Shown here: piece by piece, positions 1-6,661 of the stretch
Numbering within the stretch: the first letter of the stretch is position 1
Layout of the letters: the number at the start of each line of letters is the position of its first letter
Source of the DNA: Desulfobacterales bacterium
Lineage (GTDB): Bacteria; Desulfobacterota; Desulfobacteria; Desulfobacterales; CAFBRK01
Reading direction: 5' to 3'
DNA length: 35,922 nt
Assembly (NCBI GenBank): GCA_021737185.1
Contig: JAIPEL010000036.1
Span: 1 to 35,922, forward strand
Notes under the pieces: generated by a model
The model's database searches: none
The model's input: only the letters and a program-made list of their open reading frames with translations
Told to the model about the DNA's origin: nothing
Position numbers and translations under genes: made by a program

Positions 1-330
1 GTTCGAAGTCATTCCGTCAAGGCATCTACGTGCGTATCCCGGGATTTGGTATTCGCCGGCTCGAGTCTCCTCCGGGCGGGATGCTCGATCGGCTAGCCGG
101 TAGAAGTGTTCGCGGAAACGGAAACCGGCATTCCGGATCCACTAGCCTGCTAGTCGACGCCCTTTCCAGGATCACAGGCTATCACCGGAAGGACGCTGGC
201 TGTTTTACGCAGCCAGGGCGTAATTATAATCGTCTGCGATTATATTTATTGCCCACCATTTTTACGAGCCGGTAGGTAGGCTCGGCACGCAACCTTCACT
301 TCTTTACCCCCGTCGAAGCCGTTTCGCCCC
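1..330 (-). ncRNA. ssrA: tmRNA (3' end truncated by window edge)
   Basis: Read on the minus strand, the RNA opens with GGGGGCGAAACGGCTTCGAC, the conserved 5' end of one-piece tmRNA. It continues with a GCCGAGCC segment and then a resume codon GCA at 237-235 in the context TAATC-GCA, as in E. coli TAGTC-GCA. The tag reads ADDYNYALAA and ends at TAA (207-205); its YALAA end is the normal degradation signal read by ClpXP-type proteases. The reading-frame stop is followed by a hairpin and pseudoknot-like GC-rich segments. The last roughly 30 nt (T arm, acceptor strand and CCA) lie beyond position 1. With SmpB it rescues stalled ribosomes. smpB lies just upstream on the same strand, but a separate promoter (393-421) serves ssrA. 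Confidence 0.95.
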
Positions 331-392
331 CATATCGGTAGGAAAAAGGTTGGATGTTCGCAGACATGCATCGATCTCAAAGAACTGGTAAC

Positions 393-421
393 ATAATAAG
401 CGCCGAAGGGGCGCTTGTCAA
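393..421 (-). promoter_or_regulatory. sigma-70 promoter of ssrA
   Basis: On the minus strand TTGACA (421-416) and TATTAT (398-393) are separated by exactly 17 nt, a near-consensus housekeeping promoter. The spacer itself is a perfect inverted repeat, AGCGCC-gaagg-GGCGCT, that fills it end to end. Transcription would start near 386, leaving a leader of about 55 nt before the mature tmRNA 5' end at 330, to be removed by RNase P as for other tmRNAs. Confidence 0.75.
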
Positions 422-460
422 TCCGGATCGGCCGGGAAGCCGGGCGCTTTGCGCCGGTAC

Positions 461-488
461 TGGATGCTCGATCCTGGATGCTGGTTAC
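461..488. repeat. heptamer array
   Basis: Four degenerate 7-bp units (TGGATGC, TCGATCC, TGGATGC, TGGTTAC) lie head to tail. Related arrays occur at 795-815, 16453-16487, 26883-26951 and 35692-35719. Confidence 0.5.
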
Positions 489-489
489 T

Positions 490-742
490 TATGTGAAACT
501 TCGGCCGAGGCCGGCGGCAAAAACCGACCTGCCCCCGCCTTGGGTTTTAGAGGTTGGAGGGCCACGCTCCGTCGTGGCCGGCATTTGGTCGTTACCGGCA
601 GCACGGACGCGACGGAGCGCGTCCCTCCACCGGCAGAGGCTTCGACAGAAGTTTCACGTTTGATCAAACTGATCGCCTCGCGGCCAGCGGCAGGGCTCAT
701 GTGAAACTAGGCCAAAACGGCACAGTTTCACGTTTGATCAAA
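490..742. repeat. GTGAAACT / AGTTTCACGTTTGATCAAA composite element, left copy
   Basis: The motif ATGTGAAACT (491-500 and 699-708) is paired with its near-complement AGTTTCACGTTTGATCAAA (650-668 and 724-742), giving two nested inverted repeats. Each right arm ends in the palindrome TTTGATCAAA. The segment GGCCAGCGGCAGGG lies between the two units (682-695). The same parts recur in the same order at 35604-35747. A GGAG-type hairpin pair (556-628) sits inside the longer left unit, as if inserted. Function unknown. Confidence 0.6.
556..628. repeat. REP-like GGAG hairpin pair
   Basis: Two hairpins in inverted orientation. The first (556-579, plus) is GGAG followed by stem GGCCACG, loop CTCCGT and CGTGGCC. 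The second (605-628, minus when read from GGAG) has stem GGACGCG with the same loop CTCCGT. The stems differ by compensating changes while the loop and the GGAGG leader are constant. The arrangement resembles REP/BIME elements, in which a GTAG or GGAG tetranucleotide precedes a palindrome. No RAYT transposase is in this window. Confidence 0.65.
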
Positions 743-794
743 TCCCGCCCATGGGTGGAACAACAGGGCTGTATTTTGGCTTCTGCTGTTATCC

Positions 795-815
795 AGCATC
801 CAGGATCAAGGATCG
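795..815. repeat. short heptamer array
   Basis: Three 7-bp units, AGCATCC, AGGATCA and AGGATCG, lie immediately downstream of the smpB stop codon. The first unit is identical to units at 26883-26951. Confidence 0.45.
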
Positions 816-827
816 GATTCCCGCCGC

Positions 828-1289
828 CTATTCTTCCTGCTTCTTGATCCGCTCCATTTCGCGTTTCTGGTCGCGCCGTCGGATATCCTCGCGTTTGTCG
901 ACCTTTCGTTTTCCCTTGGCCAGGCCCACGGTGATTTTGACCTTGCCGTCCTTGAAGTAGATCCGGGTCGGCACCAGGGTGTATCCTTTTTCATTGACCT
1001 TGCCGTAGAGCCGCTTGATCTCGTATTTATGCAGGAGAAGCTTCCGGGGGCGCAGCGGTTCGTGGTTGTCGTAATGGGCAAATGAATAGGGGCCGATGTG
1101 AAGCTGGTAGACCCACACCTCGCCGTCGATGATCCGGGCATAGGCGTCCTTGAGATTGCCCCTGCCCTGACGGAGGGCCTTGACCTCGGTGCCCTTCAAC
1201 ACCATGCCGGCTTCGAATTCATCCTCGATGAAAAATTCGAACCGGGCCTTTTTGTTGACCGCCACCGGTTTGATGTGTGCCTTTGGCAT
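828..1289 (-). CDS. smpB: SsrA-binding protein SmpB
   Basis: This 153-residue protein binds the tRNA-like domain of tmRNA and delivers it to stalled ribosomes (trans-translation). The N-terminal run VAVNKKARFEFFIEDEFEAG, the VLKGTEVKALRQGRGNLKDAY block and the basic C-terminal tail (GLAKGKRKVDKREDIRRRDQKRE) are typical of the family, and the length is normal. The ATG at 1289 was chosen because the family begins close to this point; an in-frame extension to 1340 reads through a repeat-derived stretch and is unlikely to be translated. The Shine-Dalgarno sequence is weak. It follows ptsI on the same strand after a 100-bp heptamer array, and ssrA is the next gene downstream, so both partners of the rescue system are adjacent. 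Confidence 0.97.
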   Translation of the reverse strand: MPKAHIKPVAVNKKARFEFFIEDEFEAGMVLKGTEVKALRQGRGNLKDAYARIIDGEVWVYQLHIGPYSFAHYDNHEPLRPRKLLLHKYEIKRLYGKVNEKGYTLVPTRIYFKDGKVKITVGLAKGKRKVDKREDIRRRDQKREMERIKKQEE

Positions 1290-1298
1290 AGGAAAAAG

Positions 1299-1385
1299 CA
1301 GGTTCCAGGTTTCAGGTTCTAAACACGAAACACTAACCACTAAACATCAAATTCTAAATTCTAATTTCTCAATTCTAAATTTCAG
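1299..1385. repeat. AT-rich heptamer array between ptsI and smpB
   Basis: About a dozen degenerate 7-bp units run head to tail, from AGGTTCC-like units into AATTCTA-like units. The array fills almost the whole ptsI-smpB gap, so it would be part of any ptsI-smpB transcript. Confidence 0.5.
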
Positions 1386-1389
1386 TTTC

Positions 1390-3165
1390 CTACCGGCCTT
1401 GCGCATACAGGTTTTCGGCGAAAATTTCTCCGTATGCGGTCCGCAGCAGGTTCATCACATCCCGGGCCGTTTTCAGCCGAAGCGCTTCTTCCAGAAAAGG
1501 CGCGCATTTTTCAGCTTTCAGTGAACGGACCATTCGTTTGACCGCCGGAATCGATTGGGGGTTCATGCTCAACTCCTCCAGCTCCAGGGCCAGAAGGATT
1601 GGAATGTGGATCGGGTCTGCAGCCATCTCCCCGCACATGTAGGTTGCGATGCCTTGGCTTTTGGCGGCTTTCGTCACCTGGCGCAGCATCCGAAGCAGCG
1701 CCGGGTGAAGAGGGCTGAACAGATGGGCGACTTCCTGGTTTCCCCGGTCGATGGCCAGGGAATACTGGATCAGGTCGTTGGTCCCGATGCTGAAAAAATC
1801 GGCCTCTTCAGCCAGAAAATCCGCCACGATCACCGCGGAGGGAACCTCTATCATGACGCCTACGGCGATGTTGCTGTTGTGGGCGACGCCGTCTTTTTCC
1901 AGGCTTTCCGCCGCCTTTTCGATGTGCTGCCTGGCTTCTCTTAGCTCGTCTACGCCCGAGATCATCGGCAGCAGAATCCGGACATTTCCGTGATCGGCTG
2001 CCCGCAGAATGGCCCGCAGCTGGGTCTGAAAAATGTCCGGGCGCTTCAGGCAGTAGCGGATGGCGCGAAGCCCCAGGGCGGGATTTTCCTCCGGGCGCTG
2101 GGCGGCGTAGGTGACGGCCTTGTCTCCGTTGATGTCCAGGGTTCGGATCGTCACGGGACGCGGGGCCATGACCTCCACGACGTCTTTGTATTTGTCGAAC
2201 AGTTCTTCTTCCTGGGGAAAAGAGCTGCGACTCAGGTAGCCGAACTCTGTCCTGTAAAGACCGATTCCTTCGCCTCCGTGGTCCAGGACCGAGACCACCT
2301 CTTCGGGCAGTTCGATGTTTCCCATCACTGCCAGACGGACGCCGTCTTCAGTTTCGGCGGGAAGGTGGCTGTCCCGGCTGATGGCCATCCGAAATTCTTC
2401 GTACTGAACCTGGCGATCCTGGTATTCGAGAAGGGTTTCTTCCCGGGGCCGGAGAATGACAGTACCTTCGGTTCCGTCGACGATGATGATCTCGTCGTTT
2501 CGGATCTCCCGGGTGGCCTCTCCTAAGCCGAGCACCGCCGGGATTGCCAGGGTTCGGGCGATGATGCTCGTATGAGAGGCTTTGCCGCCCCGGTCTGTGA
2601 CGAAGCCCATGATCCGCTCGAGCTGGATCTGCGCGGTTTCGGCCGGGGAAAGATCGTGAGCCACCAGGATGACCCGTTTATTGATGTTGCGGATGTCAAC
2701 CTGCCGTGCTCCGACGAGATTCCGAAGAATTCGATCCGAGACCTGCAGGATGTCTTCGGAGCGCTCGCGCAGGTAGGGGTCGGTCATTTCCTGAAACATC
2801 TGTTTCAGACCGGCCACCGCCTTTTTCAGCGCCCATTCGGCATTGATTTTTTCCTTGTCGATGATGTCTATGGTCCGGCTGTAGAGCATCTTGTCTTTGA
2901 GGAGCACCACGTGGGTCTCCAGAATGTCTCCATGCTCGCGAAACTCCTCCGGCGTATTTTCGATGATCGAGTGGAGCTCCTCCTTTGCCCGCTGGACAGC
3001 GGTCTTGAAGCGATTTTTTTCCTTGGCCAGGCCCTGTGCGCCGACGGCATAGCGCTGAACGACGTCCACGCCCTCCCTGTCGACAAGGTAGGCCTTGCCG
3101 ATGCAGATTCCCGGCGAGCCGCCGATTCCCCTCAGGACGATTTCCTGTGATTCCTGGTCTGGCAT
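1390..3165 (-). CDS. ptsI: phosphoenolpyruvate-protein phosphotransferase (PTS enzyme I)
   Basis: Cytoplasmic enzyme I, 591 residues, takes phosphate from PEP and passes it to HPr. The phospho-accepting His198 lies in GGKASHTSIIAR, the PEP-utiliser signature in SIGTNDLIQYSLAIDRGN (near 459-476), and the catalytic Cys511 in YMCGEMAADP. Length and domain order (N-terminal HPr-binding, swivelling phosphohistidine, C-terminal TIM barrel) are complete. It starts 9 nt after the ptsH stop; a GAGGA sequence inside the end of ptsH can serve as its ribosome binding site. No EIIA, EIIB or EIIC gene is in the window, so the pair may act in regulation or with EII proteins encoded elsewhere. Confidence 0.96.
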   Translation of the reverse strand: MPDQESQEIVLRGIGGSPGICIGKAYLVDREGVDVVQRYAVGAQGLAKEKNRFKTAVQRAKEELHSIIENTPEEFREHGDILETHVVLLKDKMLYSRTIDIIDKEKINAEWALKKAVAGLKQMFQEMTDPYLRERSEDILQVSDRILRNLVGARQVDIRNINKRVILVAHDLSPAETAQIQLERIMGFVTDRGGKASHTSIIARTLAIPAVLGLGEATREIRNDEIIIVDGTEGTVILRPREETLLEYQDRQVQYEEFRMAISRDSHLPAETEDGVRLAVMGNIELPEEVVSVLDHGGEGIGLYRTEFGYLSRSSFPQEEELFDKYKDVVEVMAPRPVTIRTLDINGDKAVTYAAQRPEENPALGLRAIRYCLKRPDIFQTQLRAILRAADHGNVRILLPMISGVDELREARQHIEKAAESLEKDGVAHNSNIAVGVMIEVPSAVIVADFLAEEADFFSIGTNDLIQYSLAIDRGNQEVAHLFSPLHPALLRMLRQVTKAAKSQGIATYMCGEMAADPIHIPILLALELEELSMNPQSIPAVKRMVRSLKAEKCAPFLEEALRLKTARDVMNLLRTAYGEIFAENLYAQGR

Positions 3166-3174
3166 GGGCGCAGC

Positions 3175-3495
3175 TTATTCCTCGAATCCTTCTCGGATGA
3201 GTTGGTCGATGGCCTCAAGAATGTCAAGATCGAAGGGGTCTTCCACGGAAATCGACACAGTAGTTCCCATGGGACACCCCAGGGAGAGGATGTCGATGAC
3301 GCTGGAGGCGTCGGCAAGAGTATCTCCCCGGGAGATCCAGACGTTCGAGTGGGCGTCTTGAGCCAGTTTGGCGATTTTGGCGGCCGCCCGCGCGTGAAGG
3401 CCGAGATCGTTGACGATGACAACTTGGCGCGTCAGTTCATCCAAGCGCGATTTACCATAGATATTGTGCGTTTTAAAAACTAAATCCTTTAACAA
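3175..3495 (-). CDS. ptsH: HPr family phosphocarrier protein
   Basis: HPr relays phosphate from enzyme I. The active-site His (residue 34 in this frame) is in LGLHARAAAKI, with Ala where most HPr proteins have Pro. Ser65 in DASSVIDIL occupies the place of the regulatory Ser46 of Gram-positive HPr. The frame gives 106 residues, about 18 more than usual. Starting at the internal TTG at 3444 instead would give 88 residues and put the His at position 17, which fits the family better, but neither TTG (3495 or 3444) has a good ribosome binding site, so the start is uncertain. It is the first gene of a ptsH-ptsI pair. Confidence 0.88.
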   Translation of the reverse strand: MLKDLVFKTHNIYGKSRLDELTRQVVIVNDLGLHARAAAKIAKLAQDAHSNVWISRGDTLADASSVIDILSLGCPMGTTVSISVEDPFDLDILEAIDQLIREGFEE

Positions 3496-3558
3496 TCCCG
3501 CGGGGGTTTGTCAAACTGGAAAACGGGCCGCGGCAGGGTCCTGTCAAAGTCCAAATAT

Positions 3559-3643
3559 GGAGGGCCACGCTCTGTCGTGGCCGCCCGCGGTCGACGCGAC
3601 AGAGCGCGTCCCTCCGTTCGGACGCGACAGAGCGCGTCTCTCC
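3559..3643. repeat. REP-like GGAG hairpin triplet
   Basis: Three hairpins of the same family as 556-628. The one at 3559-3582 (plus) has stem GGCCACG with loop CTCTGT. Those at 3592-3615 and 3620-3643 (minus) have GACGCG stems with the same loop CTCTGT. Compared with the left pair, only one loop base has changed (CTCCGT to CTCTGT), and it has changed in all three, which suggests local duplication of these copies or gene conversion between them. Confidence 0.65.
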
Positions 3644-3830
3644 AACGGTCGATACGACCGGCGCCCCATCAATGGTTCGTCCGTTACGCGGACTTTGGCG
3701 GAGCCCTGCGGGGTTCGGGCGGTTTTTGAAAAGCCGGGAAAAACCATTGAGAAAACAAATGCCCCTTGCTTTATGAACCCATGGGAGGATACCTAAAAGG
3801 ACGGTTTTCGCCCTATTTTGTGGTGAAGTG

Positions 3831-3878
3831 GCCGAATGGTCAAATGGTCAAGTGGTCGAGTGGTCAAATGGTCAAATG
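3831..3878. repeat. octamer array, forward block only
   Basis: Degenerate 8-bp units of the form AATGGTCA / AGTGGTCG run about six times with exact spacing, ending about 60 bp before the LOG-family start codon. This copy has no facing inverted block, unlike the other five octamer loci in the window. Confidence 0.7.
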
Positions 3879-3938
3879 GGAAAAACGGGTTGCTTGCGAA
3901 TCAACCAAGGCAAACCAAACCGGGGCGGAGCGACACCC

Positions 3939-4589
3939 ATGAAAAGGCAGTTTGTCATCGACGAGTTCAAACTGGGAGAGTCCTGGCGGCTGTTCAAGAT
4001 CATCGGTGAGTTTGTCGACGGGGTCGAGGCCCTGCACGACATCGGGCGGGCGGTGAGCATGTTCGGCTCAGCCCGCATCCAGCCCGGCGATCCCGTCTAC
4101 AAGAAGGCCGAGACGCTGGCGGGCCTCCTTGCGGAGGCCGGTTTTGCGGTCATCACCGGAGGCGGAGGCGGGGTTATGGAGGCGGCCAACAAGGGGGCCG
4201 CCGCAGCCGGGGGGATCTCCATCGGGATGAATATCTCCCTTCCCTTGGAGCAGAAGCCAAACGACTACGCCAATATTCTTGTCGAGTTCAACTATTTTTT
4301 CATCCGAAAGGTGATGTTCGTCAAATACGCCCAGGCCTACATCGTTTTGCCGGGGGGATTCGGCACCCTGGACGAGATGTTCGAGGCCGTCACCCTGATT
4401 CAGACCCAGCGGATCAAGCCGTTTCCGGTGATTCTGGTCGGCTCGGACTACTGGTCGGGCCTTAAACGCTGGGCAGAGACACACCTTCGCGAAACCGGAC
4501 GGATTTCCCCCGGGGACTTGGACATCCTCCAGATCATAGACGATCCTGAAGAGATCGTTGCCGCCGTGAAAAAAGTGGTGATCTACTGA
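3939..4589 (+). CDS. LOG-family Rossmann-fold protein (TIGR00730 type)
   Basis: This 216-residue cytoplasmic protein belongs to the LOG / 'lysine decarboxylase-like' family, several members of which are cytokinin-type nucleotide phosphoribohydrolases; the substrate here is unknown. Visible family features are the SMFGSARIQPGDPVY start of the Rossmann core, VITGGGGGVMEAANKGA, and the signature PGGFGTLDEMFEAVT containing the PGGxGTxxE motif. The ATG at 3939 follows a GGAG at 3927-3930; longer in-frame extensions run into the octamer array and were rejected. Its stop TGA overlaps the ATG of the following regulator by one base, so the two are probably translationally coupled. Confidence 0.88.
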   Translation: MKRQFVIDEFKLGESWRLFKIIGEFVDGVEALHDIGRAVSMFGSARIQPGDPVYKKAETLAGLLAEAGFAVITGGGGGVMEAANKGAAAAGGISIGMNISLPLEQKPNDYANILVEFNYFFIRKVMFVKYAQAYIVLPGGFGTLDEMFEAVTLIQTQRIKPFPVILVGSDYWSGLKRWAETHLRETGRISPGDLDILQIIDDPEEIVAAVKKVVIY

Positions 4590-6124
4590 TGGAAAAAAGT
4601 TTCGAGAAGGCTGCCGCGGCTGGTTCTCCTGTGGATGACAAGCTCCGGCGGATCGCCCGCCAGAACGCCTACCTTTCCGCGCTGCACGAAACCGCGGTCA
4701 AGCTGTTGGAGCGGCTCGATGAAGAAGAACTGCTGGAGGCGATCCTGCAGCGGGCCGCGCAAATGACCGACACGGAGCACGGATTTATCTACCTGCTCGA
4801 ATCCGACCGCCACCGGATGCGCATGCGGCTGGGCCGGGGATTTTTCAGCCGCCAGATCGGCCTTCGGGTCAAGATGGGTGAAGGGCTCGGGGGCCGGGTG
4901 TGGCAGTGCGAGGCGCCGGTGGTTGTCGAGCGCTACCGGGATTGGGAAGGGCGCCTTCCCGATGCCGGCCTCGATCCTCTTCTTTCGGTAGTGGGCATCC
5001 CCCTCATATCGGATGCCGGCGTGCTGGGGGTAATCGGCCTGGGCCGCGTGGAAACCGGAAAACACTTCGACGAGGAAGACGTCACGGTGCTCAGCCGCTT
5101 TGCCGCCCTTGCCCTGATGGCCCTGGACAAGGCAAGGTTGTATGCCGACGTAAGCCGGGAGCTTGCCGAACGCCGCAAAGCCGAAGCGATTCTGAGAAAA
5201 AGCGAGGAGCGCTACAAGAGCCTGCTCGAGGCTTCCCCGGACCCGGTGGTGGTCTACGACATCGAGGGGCGCGCCAATTATGTGAATCCCGCCTTCGAGC
5301 AGACGTTTAGGATGTCCCGCCGGGACCTGCTGGGCAAGAAGATCGATTTTGTTCCCGAGGACTGCTGGCCCGAGACCGAAGAGGCCATCGCTCGGATGAT
5401 GGGTGGCGAGAAGATCCAGAACTTTGAAACCCGACGGCGCACCAAAGACGGCCGGGTGCTCGACGTGCAGCTTTCCTCCACTCTCTACACGGATCGGGAT
5501 GGGCGGCTCGAAGGCAACATCGTGATCCTGCGGGACGTCACCGCCGCCAAAAAGGCGGAACAGGAGCTCAAGCGCTATCGGGACCATCTCGAGGATCTCG
5601 TCCAGGAGCGGACCGCAGCGCTTGCCAAGGAAGTGGACGAGCGTCGGCGGGTGACCGGTGCCCTTCGCAAACGGGAGCGGGAGCTCAAGGCCCAGTCCCA
5701 GCATCTGGAGGAGGTCAACACCGCCTTGAAGGTGCTCCTCCAGCAGCGGGAAGAAGACCGCAAAGAGCTGGCCGGCCACGTCCTGGCCAATGTCAAGGAA
5801 CTGGTGATGCCCTACGTGCAGCGGCTGTTCAATACACGGCTTTCCACCAGCCAGCGAACCCTGCTGCAGATTCTCGAATCGAACCTGAACAACATCATTT
5901 CCCCATTTGTCAGGCGGGTGGGTTCCCGCTATTTGAAGCTGACCCCCATGGAAATTCAGGTCGCCAACCTGGTTCGGGAGGGAAAGACCAACAAGGAGAT
6001 CGCCGACCTGCTTTGTTTGTCCAAAAATACGATCCTGTTCCATCGCCAGAACATCCGGGGCAAGCTGGGCCTCAGAAACAAGAAGGTCAATCTGAGAACG
6101 CACCTGTTGTCCTTTGAAGAGTAA
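4589..6124 (+). CDS. GAF-PAS sensor with C-terminal LuxR-type HTH
   Basis: A 511-residue one-component regulator. A GAF domain (about 31-190) is followed by a PAS domain (about 205-320; YKSLLEASPDPVVVYDIEG, then VILRDVTAAKKAEQEL), a charged coiled-coil (about 315-395), and a LuxR-type helix-turn-helix (451-508; LTPMEIQVANLVREGKTNKEIA). No histidine kinase, receiver or catalytic domain is present, so signal detection and DNA binding are in one chain. It is predicted to be cytoplasmic, with no membrane segments. Its start overlaps the LOG gene stop, and the next genes downstream are the fatty-acid-type transport operon after a 537-bp gap, making that operon a possible target. The ligand is unknown. 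Confidence 0.88.
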   Translation: MEKSFEKAAAAGSPVDDKLRRIARQNAYLSALHETAVKLLERLDEEELLEAILQRAAQMTDTEHGFIYLLESDRHRMRMRLGRGFFSRQIGLRVKMGEGLGGRVWQCEAPVVVERYRDWEGRLPDAGLDPLLSVVGIPLISDAGVLGVIGLGRVETGKHFDEEDVTVLSRFAALALMALDKARLYADVSRELAERRKAEAILRKSEERYKSLLEASPDPVVVYDIEGRANYVNPAFEQTFRMSRRDLLGKKIDFVPEDCWPETEEAIARMMGGEKIQNFETRRRTKDGRVLDVQLSSTLYTDRDGRLEGNIVILRDVTAAKKAEQELKRYRDHLEDLVQERTAALAKEVDERRRVTGALRKRERELKAQSQHLEEVNTALKVLLQQREEDRKELAGHVLANVKELVMPYVQRLFNTRLSTSQRTLLQILESNLNNIISPFVRRVGSRYLKLTPMEIQVANLVREGKTNKEIADLLCLSKNTILFHRQNIRGKLGLRNKKVNLRTHLLSFEE

Positions 6125-6148
6125 TGAAATCGCTGCGCGATTTCATTA
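6122..6148 (+). terminator. perfect hairpin starting on the stop codon of the LuxR-type regulator
   Basis: TAATGAAATCG (6122-6132, including the TAA stop) pairs perfectly with CGATTTCATTA (6138-6148) around the loop CTGCG. There is no U tract after it, so intrinsic termination is uncertain; it may instead protect the 3' end. Its AAATCG-CTGCG-CGATTT core recurs at 17089-17105 and, with loop CTGACG, at 11596-11623. Confidence 0.55.
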
Positions 6149-6219
6149 CAGGTTTCGCGTCCTGCGAAAAAGATCCAAAAGCGTTCAGCAGAAGCCTTTC
6201 TGTTTCTCTGCATTTTTGA

Positions 6220-6260
6220 GCGGCGAAGCCGCGACATATAAATTCGCGGCAGCGAATTTA
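6220..6260 (+). repeat. double-hairpin element, copy 1
   Basis: Hairpin one is GCGGC-GAA-GCCGC (6220-6232). Seven bases later hairpin two is TAAATTCGC-GGCA-GCGAATTTA (6239-6260). The same two-part design occurs at 16517-16579 and 29090-29130. Confidence 0.55.
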
Positions 6261-6301
6261 TTAGGGGTTATATCCTGCTACTTTTTAGCTGTTATCTCAA
6301 C

Positions 6302-6329
6302 TTGACATCGGGATGGTTTGAGCTATGCT
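6302..6329 (+). promoter_or_regulatory. sigma-70 promoter P1 of the liv-type operon
   Basis: TTGACA (6302-6307), a 16-nt spacer and TATGCT (6324-6329) make a good housekeeping promoter. The inverted repeat GGTTTGA / TCAAACC begins in its spacer and extends past the -10 box. Confidence 0.6.
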
Positions 6330-6405
6330 GAAAACGATTTTATACCGGCAATTTCAAACCTTTTCATTGTGCGGTGCCGGTTGAAACCCGCCGGTCGGAA
6401 AAGGA

Positions 6406-6433
6406 TTGACAATCGAAGTCAAACAGCTATAAC
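6406..6433 (+). promoter_or_regulatory. sigma-70 promoter P2 of the liv-type operon
   Basis: TTGACA (6406-6411), a 16-nt spacer and TATAAC (6428-6433) make a strong promoter about 100 bp downstream of P1 and in the same direction. The start point would be near 6440. Confidence 0.65.
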
Positions 6434-6661
6434 GTGACTACTGTTTTCTCGCAGGGGCGTTCGGTTGCTTCATTTCCCCAGGGGGTGCGGCGCTTTCAGG
6501 AAGAAAAGTGACGGGGTTTTTTTCGCTTCTTGACTAAACGCCAAAAATTTTGTATCCGAACATGTATTTAATGAATAATCTTCATTAGCGTTTGCCCCCC
6601 CAATGGTGCGCCCTCACCATCGCCGCCGTCACCCCGCATCAGCACAGGGAGGAGAGCAATA

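Larger units (their letters stand above)
331..827. other. intergenic region between smpB and ssrA, repeat-rich
   Basis: No credible gene is seen in these 497 bp. The stretch holds the ssrA promoter (393-421), a heptamer array (461-488), a pair of GGAG-type hairpins (556-628), parts of a GTTTGATCAAAC-containing element (490-500 and 650-742) and a second short heptamer array (795-815). Short overlapping frames in it lack ribosome binding sites and any recognisable domain. Confidence 0.7.
3496..3938. other. divergent intergenic region between ptsH and the LOG-family gene
   Basis: No gene is seen in these 443 bp. The stretch holds three GGAG-type hairpins (3559-3643) and one forward octamer array (3831-3878). 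It must contain the outward promoters for ptsHI (minus) and the LOG gene (plus), but no convincing -35/-10 pair was found for either. Confidence 0.6.
6125..6661. other. intergenic region upstream of the liv-type operon
   Basis: These 537 bp carry the stop-codon hairpin (6122-6148), a double-hairpin element (6220-6260) and two tandem promoters (6302-6329 and 6406-6433). GGTTTGA (6315-6321) and TCAAACC (6354-6360) form a spaced inverted repeat that overlaps the first promoter and could be an operator. No gene is seen. The transcript leader would be about 220-330 nt. Confidence 0.65.

Noticed and set aside
398-416. Hairpin taken at first for a terminator after smpB
   Set aside because: It lies exactly between TTGACA and TATTAT and is better explained as promoter spacer.
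3831-3878. Octamer and heptamer arrays as CRISPR
   Set aside because: Units are 7-9 bp with no spacers and no cas genes are near.
4583-6103. 506-codon open frame antisense to the GAF-PAS-LuxR gene
   Set aside because: It has no recognisable domain and is a GC-rich shadow; the plus-strand product has clear GAF, PAS and HTH domains.
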